A stretch of DNA of 64,000 nt from Desulfovibrio legallii (GTDB lineage: Bacteria; Desulfobacterota; Desulfovibrionia; Desulfovibrionales; Desulfovibrionaceae). The stretch's first letter is position 1. Each line of letters begins with the position of its first letter. The DNA is taken from the NCBI RefSeq assembly GCF_004309735.1, contig NZ_SIXC01000005.1, positions 163,493-227,492 on the forward strand, in the 5' to 3' direction. This document shows, in pieces, positions 25,099 through 32,472 of the stretch. Under the pieces are notes generated by a model, which made no database searches, was not told the DNA's origin, and saw nothing but the letters and a program-made list of their open reading frames with translations. The position numbers were made by a program, and so were the translations under genes.

Positions 25099-25965
25099 TC
25101 AGCGAGGGCGGCGGGCAAACTGGCCGCCAGCCACGTAAAACGTGTTTTCCACAATGAACAGGGCATGGGGGTCAATGCTGTAGACCAGGTTTTCCAGGCG
25201 CTTGAGAGCCACGTTGTTGGTGACCGTGAGCAGAATTTCGCGGTCCACGCCGGAATAGGCCCCCTTGCCGCGCATAAGGGTCACGCCAAAACGCTCTGAA
25301 ACCAGGATGGCCTCGCTCACTTCTTCCCCGTGGTCGGAAATGACCATGACCAGCTTGTAGCGGTTAAACATGCCCAGCACGTATTCCAGGGTCTGGGACG
25401 AGATGAACATCATGATCATGGACGCCACAATGCTGTCCAGGGGCATGTGTGTGCCTGCCGCGAGAAAGAGCAGGCAGTTGAAGGCGAAGTTGAACTGGCC
25501 GATGGGCACGTTCCAGCGGTCCTTGAGAGCTACGGCAATGACGTCCGTGCCGCCGCCGCTGCCCAGGGTGCGCAGCATCATGCCGCCGGCCGTGCCGTGC
25601 AGCACGCCGCCCACCACTGCGGCGTAGAGTTCCGTTTGCAGAGGGATGGTAAAATTGATGCAGAAGCCGAACAGCGTGGTGCAGAGCGTGCCGTAGGCCG
25701 TATAGAGCAGAAAGCGGCGGCCCACAACAAACCAGCCCAGCACATAAACCGGCGCGCAGAGCAGGGAATACCAGATCAGGGGGGTGAGCGTGTCGGACCA
25801 GTAATTGGTCAGCAGGGCGAGCCCCATGACGCCCCCGGACAGAAAGCCGTGGGGCGCGGCCACGCCCTGAATGCACAGGGCCATGAGCAAAGAGCCCAGA
25901 GTGAGCCAGAGCAGGTTCCACCAGATGGCCCGTGCGCGCTGGATGTTGTGGGTGTGTAGTTTCAT
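25099..25965 (-). CDS. YitT family membrane protein (DUF161/DUF2179)
   Basis: A 288-residue protein. It has about five or six transmembrane helices in the first 190 residues (WNLLWLTLGSLLMALCIQG, PHGFLSGGVMGLALL, SGGGTDVIAVAL) and a C-terminal cytoplasmic DUF2179 domain (MVISDHGEEVSEAIL, FGVTLMRGKGAYSG). The molecular function of the family is not established. The amidohydrolase start lies 13 bases after its stop, so the two are probably cotranscribed. Confidence 0.88.
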   Translation of the reverse strand: MKLHTHNIQRARAIWWNLLWLTLGSLLMALCIQGVAAPHGFLSGGVMGLALLTNYWSDTLTPLIWYSLLCAPVYVLGWFVVGRRFLLYTAYGTLCTTLFGFCINFTIPLQTELYAAVVGGVLHGTAGGMMLRTLGSGGGTDVIAVALKDRWNVPIGQFNFAFNCLLFLAAGTHMPLDSIVASMIMMFISSQTLEYVLGMFNRYKLVMVISDHGEEVSEAILVSERFGVTLMRGKGAYSGVDREILLTVTNNVALKRLENLVYSIDPHALFIVENTFYVAGGQFARRPR

Positions 25966-26210
25966 AGTTCCGTCTTGGTCGGGTGGAGTGGAAGAACCGC
26001 CCCCACACGGGTGCGCCGCAGCGGTCGGCCCAAGCTGCGGCAGAACTGGCAGCCTCTTGCGTAAGCGCCGCCGCGCCGCTGTCCAGCGTGTCGCTCGGGC
26101 GCGTCGCGTTGCGAAGGGCGCTCCCCCAGGTTTTTTGCCGGTGGTGCGGCCATGCCGTCAGGCTGCCGTTTTTCCGGTGTCAATGGACGTTCATGGCTTG
26201 GGGATGGGGG

Positions 26211-27008
26211 TTATAGAAGCCCCCAGGCCATTTTTGCGGCTACAATGATCAGAAAACAGGCAAAGCCTTTTTTGAGCTTGGCCGCAGGCAGGGCGTGGGA
26301 AAGACGCGCCCCCAGCGGTGCAGTGCAGAAACTGGCCGAGGCTATGCCCACCAGAGCCCAGAGGTTGACAAAGCCGAGGCTGGCGGCGGGCAGATCCGGC
26401 CGGCCCCAGCCGCCTATGATATAGCCCAGGGTGCCGGCTACGGCAATGGGAAAGCCGATGGCCGCCGAGGTGCCCACGGCGTGGTGCAGAGGCACGTTGC
26501 AAAAGGTCATAAAGGGCACGGAAAGCGTGCCCCCGCCGATGCCCACAAAGCTGGAAACAAGCCCGATGCCGCCGCCCACGCAGGCCGTGCCCAGGGATCC
26601 GGGCATGTCGCGGCTGGCCGGCGGCCGATAGTTGGAGAGCATCTGCACGGCAACAACCAGCAGAAAGCAGATAAAAAAGACCTTCAGGAACATGGTGGGC
26701 AAGTGCGTGGCCAGCAGGCCGCCGCCGAAGGTGCCCACCAGAATGCCGGGGGTGATGGCCTTGAAAATGTCCCAGTGCACGGCTCCACGTTTGTTGTGGG
26801 CCCGCGCGCTGGAGATGGAAGTGATCATGATGCTGGCCAGCGAGGTGCCCAGGGCCATCTGCTGCACATACTGGGGCGGCACGCCCACGGTGGGAAAGAT
26901 GGCGAGCATCATGGGCACCAGCACAAGGCCGCCGCCCACGCCCAGAAGTCCGGCCAGGATACCGGCTACAGCCCCACAGCCAAGATAGGCCAGCAGCGAA
27001 AACAACAT
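26211..27008 (-). CDS. TauE/SafE-family putative anion exporter
   Basis: A 265-residue inner-membrane protein with about eight helices and the family's two internal repeats (AGLLGVGGGLVLVPMML and SSFVGIGGGTLSVPFM). Members export sulfite, sulfoacetate or related organosulfonates; in a sulfate-reducing background this is suggestive, but the substrate is not determined. ATG 27008 has GGGAGGGGG upstream. The longer frame to 27131 adds a non-membrane Pro-rich segment that covers the intergenic region. Confidence 0.85.
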   Translation of the reverse strand: MLFSLLAYLGCGAVAGILAGLLGVGGGLVLVPMMLAIFPTVGVPPQYVQQMALGTSLASIMITSISSARAHNKRGAVHWDIFKAITPGILVGTFGGGLLATHLPTMFLKVFFICFLLVVAVQMLSNYRPPASRDMPGSLGTACVGGGIGLVSSFVGIGGGTLSVPFMTFCNVPLHHAVGTSAAIGFPIAVAGTLGYIIGGWGRPDLPAASLGFVNLWALVGIASASFCTAPLGARLSHALPAAKLKKGFACFLIIVAAKMAWGLL

Positions 27009-27171
27009 GACCCCCTCCCTGTTGCAGTGTCGTAAGGTTGTCGCGGCCCCGGTCCGGAGCGCGCGGCCGCAGCCGTCCGGAGGCGGCGGCCCGGGAGCGG
27101 GCGGCGTCGGGGCGGCAGTCTGTGCGTCCATAACTAGTCAAAGCCCCAGGGAGCGTCAACCGACTTTTTGC

Positions 27172-27200
27172 TTTACAAAGGCCGGGCCCGCGCCTACATT
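27172..27200 (+). promoter_or_regulatory. Promoter of the pyrB leader
   Basis: TTTACA (27172-27177), a 17-bp spacer and TACATT (27195-27200). Transcription would start near 27207, giving about 140 bases of leader before pyrB. Confidence 0.6.
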
Positions 27201-27206
27201 TTGCCC

Positions 27207-27335
27207 ATGAAGACCGCCACCCCCATGCCCGGCAGCCCACGGCCGGGAGGGCTTCGAGCCTCTGGTCTGCCGCTTTTTGCGGCTTTTAAGCCGTTTTTTT
27301 CCACCCCCGTTGGTTCCAGCGGGGATTTTTTTTGA
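27207..27335 (+). CDS. Candidate 42-aa leader peptide of a pyrB attenuator
   Basis: A short open frame starting MKTATPMPGSPRPGG, with Phe-rich LPLFAAFKPFF before the terminator, and ending TGA at 27333-27335. The stop falls inside the T-run of an intrinsic terminator and 12 bases before pyrB's ATG. Size, position and U-rich pause tract parallel the E. coli pyrBI leader peptide, in which UTP-dependent pausing lets ribosomes disrupt the terminator. There is no clear ribosome site for it, and the predicted transcription start is at or next to its ATG, so translation is inferred only. Confidence 0.4.
   Translation: MKTATPMPGSPRPGGLRASGLPLFAAFKPFFSTPVGSSGDFF
27270..27333 (+). terminator. Attenuator region with intrinsic terminator before pyrB
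   Basis: A first hairpin, GCCGC/GCGGC (about 27269-27283), is followed by TTTT. A run of seven T residues lies at 27294-27300. A CCCCG/CGGGG stem extended by pairs inside follows at 27305-27324, and eight T residues run 27326-27333. The structure sits immediately upstream of the pyrB start, where it can only regulate pyrB or block readthrough. Confidence 0.7.
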
Positions 27336-27347
27336 CCGGGCACCGCC

Positions 27348-28304
27348 ATGCACAGTACAGAAATCTACCAATGGCCCCACAAGGACTTGCTGGACGTCAC
27401 CCAGCTCAGCCGCGTGGATACCCTCCACCTGCTGGACCTGGCCGCCAGTTTTCAGGAAATCAACCGCCGACCCGTAAAGAAGGTGCCCACTCTCAAGGGC
27501 AAGACCGTGGTGCTGTTTTTTGTGGAAAACAGCACTCGCACCCGCACCTCCTTTGACGTGGCGGGCAAGCGCCTTTCGGCGGACACCTATTCCCTGGCCA
27601 AGACCGGCTCCAGCCTAAATAAAGGCGAAAGCCTCAAGGATACGGGCCTGACCCTGCAGGCCATGGGGCCGGACGTCATTGTCATCCGCCATCCCAGCAG
27701 CGGCGCGGCGCGCTTTCTGGCGGAGCTGCTGCCCTGCGGCGTGGTTAACGGCGGCGACGGCTGGCACGCCCATCCCACCCAGGCCCTGCTGGACTGCTTC
27801 AGCCTGCGGGCGGCCTGGGAGGGCCGCTTTACGGGCCGCACCCTGCTTATTCTGGGCGATATTGCCCACAGCCGGGTGGCCCGCTCCAACGTGCACTTGC
27901 TGCACATGCTGGGCGTGAAGCTGCGGCTCTGCGCCCCGCGCACGCTCTTGCCCGCCGGCGTGGAGCACTGGCCCGTGGAGGTCTGCAGCGACCTTGCCGC
28001 CGCCGCGCGTGACGTGGACGCGGTCATGTGCCTGCGCCTGCAGCTGGAGCGGCAGCAGGCGGGGTTGCTGCCCGACCTGGCGGAATATTCCCGCCGCTTC
28101 TGCCTGGGCGCGCGCCATCTGGCGCTGGCCCGGCCCGGCGCGAAGGTGCTGCACCCCGGCCCCATGAACCGGGGGCTGGAAATCGCCGACGACGTGGCCG
28201 ACGCCCCGGCAAGCCTGGTGCTGGACCAGGTGGCCGCCGGCGTGGCCACGCGCATGGCGGTGCTCTATCTGCTGGCCACGCGCCGTGACGGAGGACGCGC
28301 ATGA
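27348..28304 (+). CDS. pyrB: Aspartate carbamoyltransferase catalytic subunit
   Basis: Second step of de novo pyrimidine synthesis, joining carbamoyl phosphate to aspartate. The 318-residue protein has the carbamoyl-phosphate motif [10 protein letters not shown] (about 60-69), [31 protein letters not shown] and LHPGPMNRG. No ribosome site precedes the ATG, which lies 12 bases after the candidate leader peptide stop. It overlaps pyrC by four bases. No regulatory pyrI subunit gene is adjacent. Confidence 0.96.
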   Translation: MHSTEIYQWPHKDLLDVTQLSRVDTLHLLDLAASFQEINRRPVKKVPTLKGKTVVLFFVENSTRTRTSFDVAGKRLSADTYSLAKTGSSLNKGESLKDTGLTLQAMGPDVIVIRHPSSGAARFLAELLPCGVVNGGDGWHAHPTQALLDCFSLRAAWEGRFTGRTLLILGDIAHSRVARSNVHLLHMLGVKLRLCAPRTLLPAGVEHWPVEVCSDLAAAARDVDAVMCLRLQLERQQAGLLPDLAEYSRRFCLGARHLALARPGAKVLHPGPMNRGLEIADDVADAPASLVLDQVAAGVATRMAVLYLLATRRDGGRA

Positions 28305-29563
28305 AACTTTGCATCAAAAATGCCCGCCACCTGGAAGCCCCGGTGGACCTGCTGATCGAAGACGGCAAAATTCTGACCATGACCCCGGCCGGACACTGCC
28401 CGCCGCCGGAAGGCTGCGAAATTTTTGAGGCCCAGGGCTTTACCCTCATGCCCAGTCTTACGGACGCGCATACTCACCTGCGCGAACCGGGCTATGAATA
28501 TAAGGAAGACATCGCCTCCGGTCTGGAGGCGGCAGCGCGCGGCGGCTTTGGCGCGGTCATGTGCATGGCCAACACCAGGCCGGTCAACGATACGGCCAGC
28601 GTCACCACCCTTATGCTGGAGCGCGCCCGCCACAGTCACCCCCACGGCCCGCGCCTCTACCCCGTGGCCGCAGCCAGCATGGGGCTCAAGGGCGAGGAAC
28701 TGGCTCCTCTGGCCGAGCTTAAGGCTGCGGGCTGCGTGGCCGTGTCCAACGACGGCCGCCCCCTGGAGAGCGCCGAGCTGGTGCGCCGGATTATGGAATA
28801 CGCGGCCGACCTCGACCTCACCCTCATCGACCACTGCGAAGACCCGCATCTGGCCAGGGGCTGGCGCATGCACGAGGGCGTGACCAGCGGGCTGCTGGGC
28901 GTCAAGGGCCAGCCGGCGGCGGGCGAGGCCGTACAGGCCGCGCGCGACATCATGCTGGCCGAGTACCTGCAGTTGCCCGTGCACATTGCCCACGTTTCCG
29001 CTGCGCTCACCGTGGACGTCATTGCCTGGGGCAAGGCGCGCGGAGTGCGGGTCACGGCCGAAACCTGCCCCCACTATCTGCTGTTGGACGAAACCGCCCT
29101 TGAAGGGTACAATACCCTTGCCAAGGTGAGCCCCCCCCTGCGCACGGCCGAGGACCGCGCGGCCCTGCGCCGCGCCGTCAAAGAGGGGGTCATCGACATT
29201 CTGGTGACGGACCACGCCCCCCACGCCGCCCACGAAAAAGAAGGCACCCTGGACGAAGCCCCTTGCGGCTTCACAGGTCTGGACCTGGCTTTGAGCCTGA
29301 CCTGGGAGCTGGTGCGCGCAGGCGTGCTGGCCGAAGCCGACCTGCAGCGCCTGTGGTGCCGACGGCCGGCAGAGATTTTTCACCTGCCCTGGAACGGCTT
29401 TGCCCCCGGAGATCCGGCGGATTTCTTTTTGCTGGACCCGGAGGCCGTCTGGGTTCCCGGCAGGGAGACCATGTACTCCAAAAGTCTGAACACGCCCTTT
29501 CTGGGGCGCGAACTGCACGGGCGCGTTGTCCACCACTGGCTGGGCGGCAGGCAGCTGTTCTGA
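28301..29563 (+). CDS. pyrC: Dihydroorotase
   Basis: Zinc amidohydrolase that cyclises carbamoyl aspartate to dihydroorotate. It is 420 residues, type I (PyrC/class I). [16 protein letters not shown] (about 54-69) gives the first metal motif; later come [28 protein letters not shown] and [12 protein letters not shown] with the catalytic Asp. Its ATG overlaps the pyrB stop (ATGA), so the two are translationally coupled. Together they supply two consecutive pathway steps. Confidence 0.95.
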   Translation: MKLCIKNARHLEAPVDLLIEDGKILTMTPAGHCPPPEGCEIFEAQGFTLMPSLTDAHTHLREPGYEYKEDIASGLEAAARGGFGAVMCMANTRPVNDTASVTTLMLERARHSHPHGPRLYPVAAASMGLKGEELAPLAELKAAGCVAVSNDGRPLESAELVRRIMEYAADLDLTLIDHCEDPHLARGWRMHEGVTSGLLGVKGQPAAGEAVQAARDIMLAEYLQLPVHIAHVSAALTVDVIAWGKARGVRVTAETCPHYLLLDETALEGYNTLAKVSPPLRTAEDRAALRRAVKEGVIDILVTDHAPHAAHEKEGTLDEAPCGFTGLDLALSLTWELVRAGVLAEADLQRLWCRRPAEIFHLPWNGFAPGDPADFFLLDPEAVWVPGRETMYSKSLNTPFLGRELHGRVVHHWLGGRQLF

Positions 29564-29605
29564 TCCCGGCCGCGGCGGCGGTCCCGTGCGTATCTGGGGG
29601 AAAAG

Positions 29606-31069
29606 ATGCAAAAACTACTGCGCGATGCGGGCCTTTTTCGTGAGCAATGCCTGATCAACGGCCAATGGTGCGGGGCCGACGACGGCAAGGTGCTGCGTGT
29701 GACCAATCCCGTCGACAACAGCCTGCTGGGCCAGGCGCCGGACTGCGGCGCTGCCGAAACCCGCCGGGCCATTGAGGCGGCGCAGGCGGCTTTTCCCGCC
29801 TGGAAGGCCAAAACGCCGCAGGAACGCGGGGACCTTTTGCGGGCCTGGGGCCAGGCCATTGAAGACAACCTGGAAGACCTGGCCCGCCTGCTCACCCTGG
29901 AGGAAGGCAAGCCTTTGGCCGAGGCCAGGGGCGAAATCCGCCAGGGGGCGTCTTATTTCCCCTGGTTCGCCGAAGAAATCCGCCGCGCTGCGGGCGAGGT
30001 GACGCCCGTGTTTCGGCAGGGAGTCCAGGCCTTGACCCGGCGCGAGCCCGTGGGCGTGGCCGCAGCCATTACGCCCTGGAATTTCCCCATGTCCATGCTG
30101 CCGCGCAAGGTGGCCCCGGCCCTGGCTGCGGGCTGCACCGTGGTGGTCAAGCCCGCCAGCGCCACGCCTTACAGCGCCCTGGCCCTGGCCGAGCTGGGCC
30201 AGCGCGTGGGCCTGCCCGCGGGCGTGCTCAACGTGCTCACGGGCGGGGCTGCCGCCATTGGCGGCGAAATCACCGCCAACCCTCTGGTGCGCAAGCTGAG
30301 TTTTACCGGCTCCACCGCCGTGGGCAAGGCCCTGGCCGCCCAGTGCGGCCCTACGCTCAAGCGCCTTTCCATGGAACTGGGCGGCAACGCCCCCTTCATC
30401 GTCTTTGCCGATGCGGATTTGGACCGCGCTGTAAGCCTGGGCATGGCCTGCAAGTTCCGCAACGCCGGGCAGACCTGCATCTGCGCCAACCGCTTTCTGG
30501 TGGAGCGGCCCGTATACGATCAGTTCGCCCAGGCCATGCTGGCCCAGGTGCGGGCCCTGCGCGTGGGCAACGGGCTTGATCCGGCCACGGACATGGGCCC
30601 CCTGATCAACCCCGCCGCCGTGGCCCATGCCGACGCTCTGGTGCGCGACGCCCAGGACAAGGGGGCGCAAGTGCTTGCCGGCGGCAGGCCTCACAGCCTG
30701 GGCGGCAATTTTTACGAACCTACCCTGCTCACGGGTCTGACTCCGCAGATGCGCATTTTCCATGAGGAAATCTTCGGCCCCGTGGCGGCCCTCATGCCCT
30801 TTGACACGGAAGAAGAAGCCGTGGCCTTGGCCAACGATACGGAATACGGCCTGGCCTCTTACGTCTGCACCAATCACATGCCCCGCGTCTGGCGGCTGTT
30901 TCGGAACCTGCAGTACGGCATGGCCGGCGTCAACGACATCACCCTGGCCGCGGCGGAGACCCCCTTCGGCGGTACCAAAAACAGCGGTCTGGGCCGTGAA
31001 GGCGGCCGCGAAGGCCTGCTGGAATACATGGAAACCCGTTACCTGCTGCTGGGCGGACTGGAGGGGTAG
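29606..31069 (+). CDS. NAD(P)-dependent aldehyde dehydrogenase (succinate-semialdehyde type)
   Basis: A 487-residue ALDH-superfamily enzyme oxidising an aldehyde to its acid. It carries ITPWNFPMSM, KPASATPYSALALAE, FTGSTAVGKAL, the general base in MELGGNAPFIV and the catalytic Cys in NAGQTCICANR. HEEIFGPVA and FGGTKNSGLGREGG lie near the end. Motifs match the GabD subgroup (succinate-semialdehyde dehydrogenase), but substrate is inferred. It follows pyrC by 42 bp with GGGGG-AAAAG before the ATG; no gab pathway genes are nearby. Confidence 0.88.
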   Translation: MQKLLRDAGLFREQCLINGQWCGADDGKVLRVTNPVDNSLLGQAPDCGAAETRRAIEAAQAAFPAWKAKTPQERGDLLRAWGQAIEDNLEDLARLLTLEEGKPLAEARGEIRQGASYFPWFAEEIRRAAGEVTPVFRQGVQALTRREPVGVAAAITPWNFPMSMLPRKVAPALAAGCTVVVKPASATPYSALALAELGQRVGLPAGVLNVLTGGAAAIGGEITANPLVRKLSFTGSTAVGKALAAQCGPTLKRLSMELGGNAPFIVFADADLDRAVSLGMACKFRNAGQTCICANRFLVERPVYDQFAQAMLAQVRALRVGNGLDPATDMGPLINPAAVAHADALVRDAQDKGAQVLAGGRPHSLGGNFYEPTLLTGLTPQMRIFHEEIFGPVAALMPFDTEEEAVALANDTEYGLASYVCTNHMPRVWRLFRNLQYGMAGVNDITLAAAETPFGGTKNSGLGREGGREGLLEYMETRYLLLGGLEG

Positions 31070-31186
31070 GGCCAGCCCCTGCTGCCCCGGCCGGGCGCAT
31101 TGCCTGCTGCCTCCCCACCGTAAGCCTTCCTCTGCGGTTTGGCGTCGCTGCAGCGCCGCATGTGAACATTTGCAAGGAGAACCGCC

Positions 31187-32113
31187 ATGCCCCTGCGTCA
31201 GCCCATAGCTGCGGGTCGGTTTTATCCCGACGATCCCGAAGCCCTGCGCGCGGCCCTGCGGGCCTGCCTCACGCCTAAAAATCTGCCCGAACCCACGGGC
31301 CCGCGCCCGCACAGGGCCGCTTCCCGCCTGTTGGGCGTCATGCTGCCCCATGCGGGCTATGTCTACAGCGGCCGGGTTGCCGGAGCCGTGCTGGCCGGGC
31401 CCTGGGGCGCGGGCACGGTGGGGGCGGCCCTGCCGCGCCGTTGTGTGGCGCTCTGCCCCAACCACACGGGGCAGGGGCAGCCCCTGGGCGTCTGGTCCGA
31501 CGGAGCCTGGCGCACACCCCTGGGCGACGTGCCTGTGGACGCGCCCCTGGCGGCGGCCCTCTGCGCTCAGGGCGGTTTTGCGTCGGATACGGCCTGCCAC
31601 CTGGGCGAGCACGCCATTGAAGTGCTGCTGCCCTTTCTGCAAAGCCTGCCCGCCGCAGCCGCGCCGGAAGCGCCCCCGCAGCCGGACGCGACAATGGAAC
31701 CGTCGGTGCGCGTCGTCGTGCCCGTGTGCGTGGGCACGCGGAGGCCCGAAATACTGCGCGCCGCCGGTCAGGCTCTGGGCGCGGTGCTGGCCGCCGCTCA
31801 GACGGCGGGCGATCCCGTGGGGCTGGTGGTCAGCTCGGATATGAACCACTATGAAGACCAGCAGACAACTCTGCAAAAGGACGGTCTGGCCTTGGAGCGG
31901 GCCCTGGCCTGCGACCCCGAAGCCCTGCTGGACACCGTGGCCTGCAACCACATCAGCATGTGCGGCGCGGCCCCCATGGCCTTAGCCCTGTACGCCCTGC
32001 GCGTTCTGGGCGAACCCTGGGCCGAGCTGGCCGCCTACGATACCTCAGCCAGCGCCTCCGGCGATGCCGCGCAGGTGGTGGGCTACGCCGGACTGCGCTT
32101 CGGCATTGCGTAG
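31187..32113 (+). CDS. MEMO1 family protein (AmmeMemoRadiSam system protein B-like)
   Basis: A 308-residue protein starting MPLRQPIAAGRFYP. It has MLPHAGYVYSGRVAG, CPNHTGQG, GEHAIEVLLPFLQ, VSSDMNHYED and a Cys/His-bearing ACNHISMCGAAPM, the MEMO/class III extradiol-dioxygenase fold. In many genomes this family sits with a radical-SAM protein and an AMMECR1 domain, but neither is next to it here. Ribosome site AAGGAG lies seven bases before the ATG. The biochemical role of bacterial members remains uncertain. Confidence 0.85.
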   Translation: MPLRQPIAAGRFYPDDPEALRAALRACLTPKNLPEPTGPRPHRAASRLLGVMLPHAGYVYSGRVAGAVLAGPWGAGTVGAALPRRCVALCPNHTGQGQPLGVWSDGAWRTPLGDVPVDAPLAAALCAQGGFASDTACHLGEHAIEVLLPFLQSLPAAAAPEAPPQPDATMEPSVRVVVPVCVGTRRPEILRAAGQALGAVLAAAQTAGDPVGLVVSSDMNHYEDQQTTLQKDGLALERALACDPEALLDTVACNHISMCGAAPMALALYALRVLGEPWAELAAYDTSASASGDAAQVVGYAGLRFGIA

Positions 32114-32134
32114 GGGGAAAGGGGAGAGGCTGTT

Positions 32135-32180
32135 GTGGGGGGAAGGGAACTTTTGTACACAAAAGTTCCCTTCCCCCCAC
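32135..32180. terminator. 22-bp perfect inverted repeat, second copy
   Basis: Arms 32135-32156 and 32159-32180 have the same sequence as the palindrome at 5759-5804. The conserved flank (GGGGGGCGT...) is here on the right, so the copy is inverted. It lies 21 bp past the MEMO gene stop, between convergent genes; it is a likely terminator. Confidence 0.6.
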
Positions 32181-32345
32181 GCCCCCCATCCTCCAAAAAC
32201 CTTTTCTTCCATAACAGCCAAAAAACGTTTTTCGTATAGCGCCGTGCCGGACGGAGTCGGGGCGGGAAGCGCGGCAGTAAAAAGCAGGCGGCGCGGGAAG
32301 GATTCCCGCGCCGCCGTGGCATATGTCCGTGGGGAAAGGGCTCGT

Positions 32346-32472
32346 TAGCGCAGTTTACGAATGCAATGAGTTAATTGCTCTGCAAGGATTTTCTTGAAAA
32401 TCCTTGCCACGAAATGCGAGAAGGCAGGCTTTTGCCTGCCATAAGCGAGCATTTCAAGTGTTAAATACTCTA
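32346..32472 (+). repeat. Dispersed four-hairpin repeat, copy C (127 bp)
   Basis: Slightly diverged ends (TAGCGCA, TACTCTA) but the same four hairpins. Its final CTA (32470-32472) is the TAG stop codon of the minus-strand dehydrogenase. Confidence 0.9.

Noticed and set aside
25086..25175. Upstream ATG start for the amidohydrolase
   Set aside because: It would overlap the YitT C-terminus; GTG 25085 has a good ribosome site and clears that gene.
29615..31951. 778-codon minus-strand frame opposite aldehyde dehydrogenase and MEMO genes
   Set aside because: Antisense shadow spanning two unrelated genes and the gap between them.
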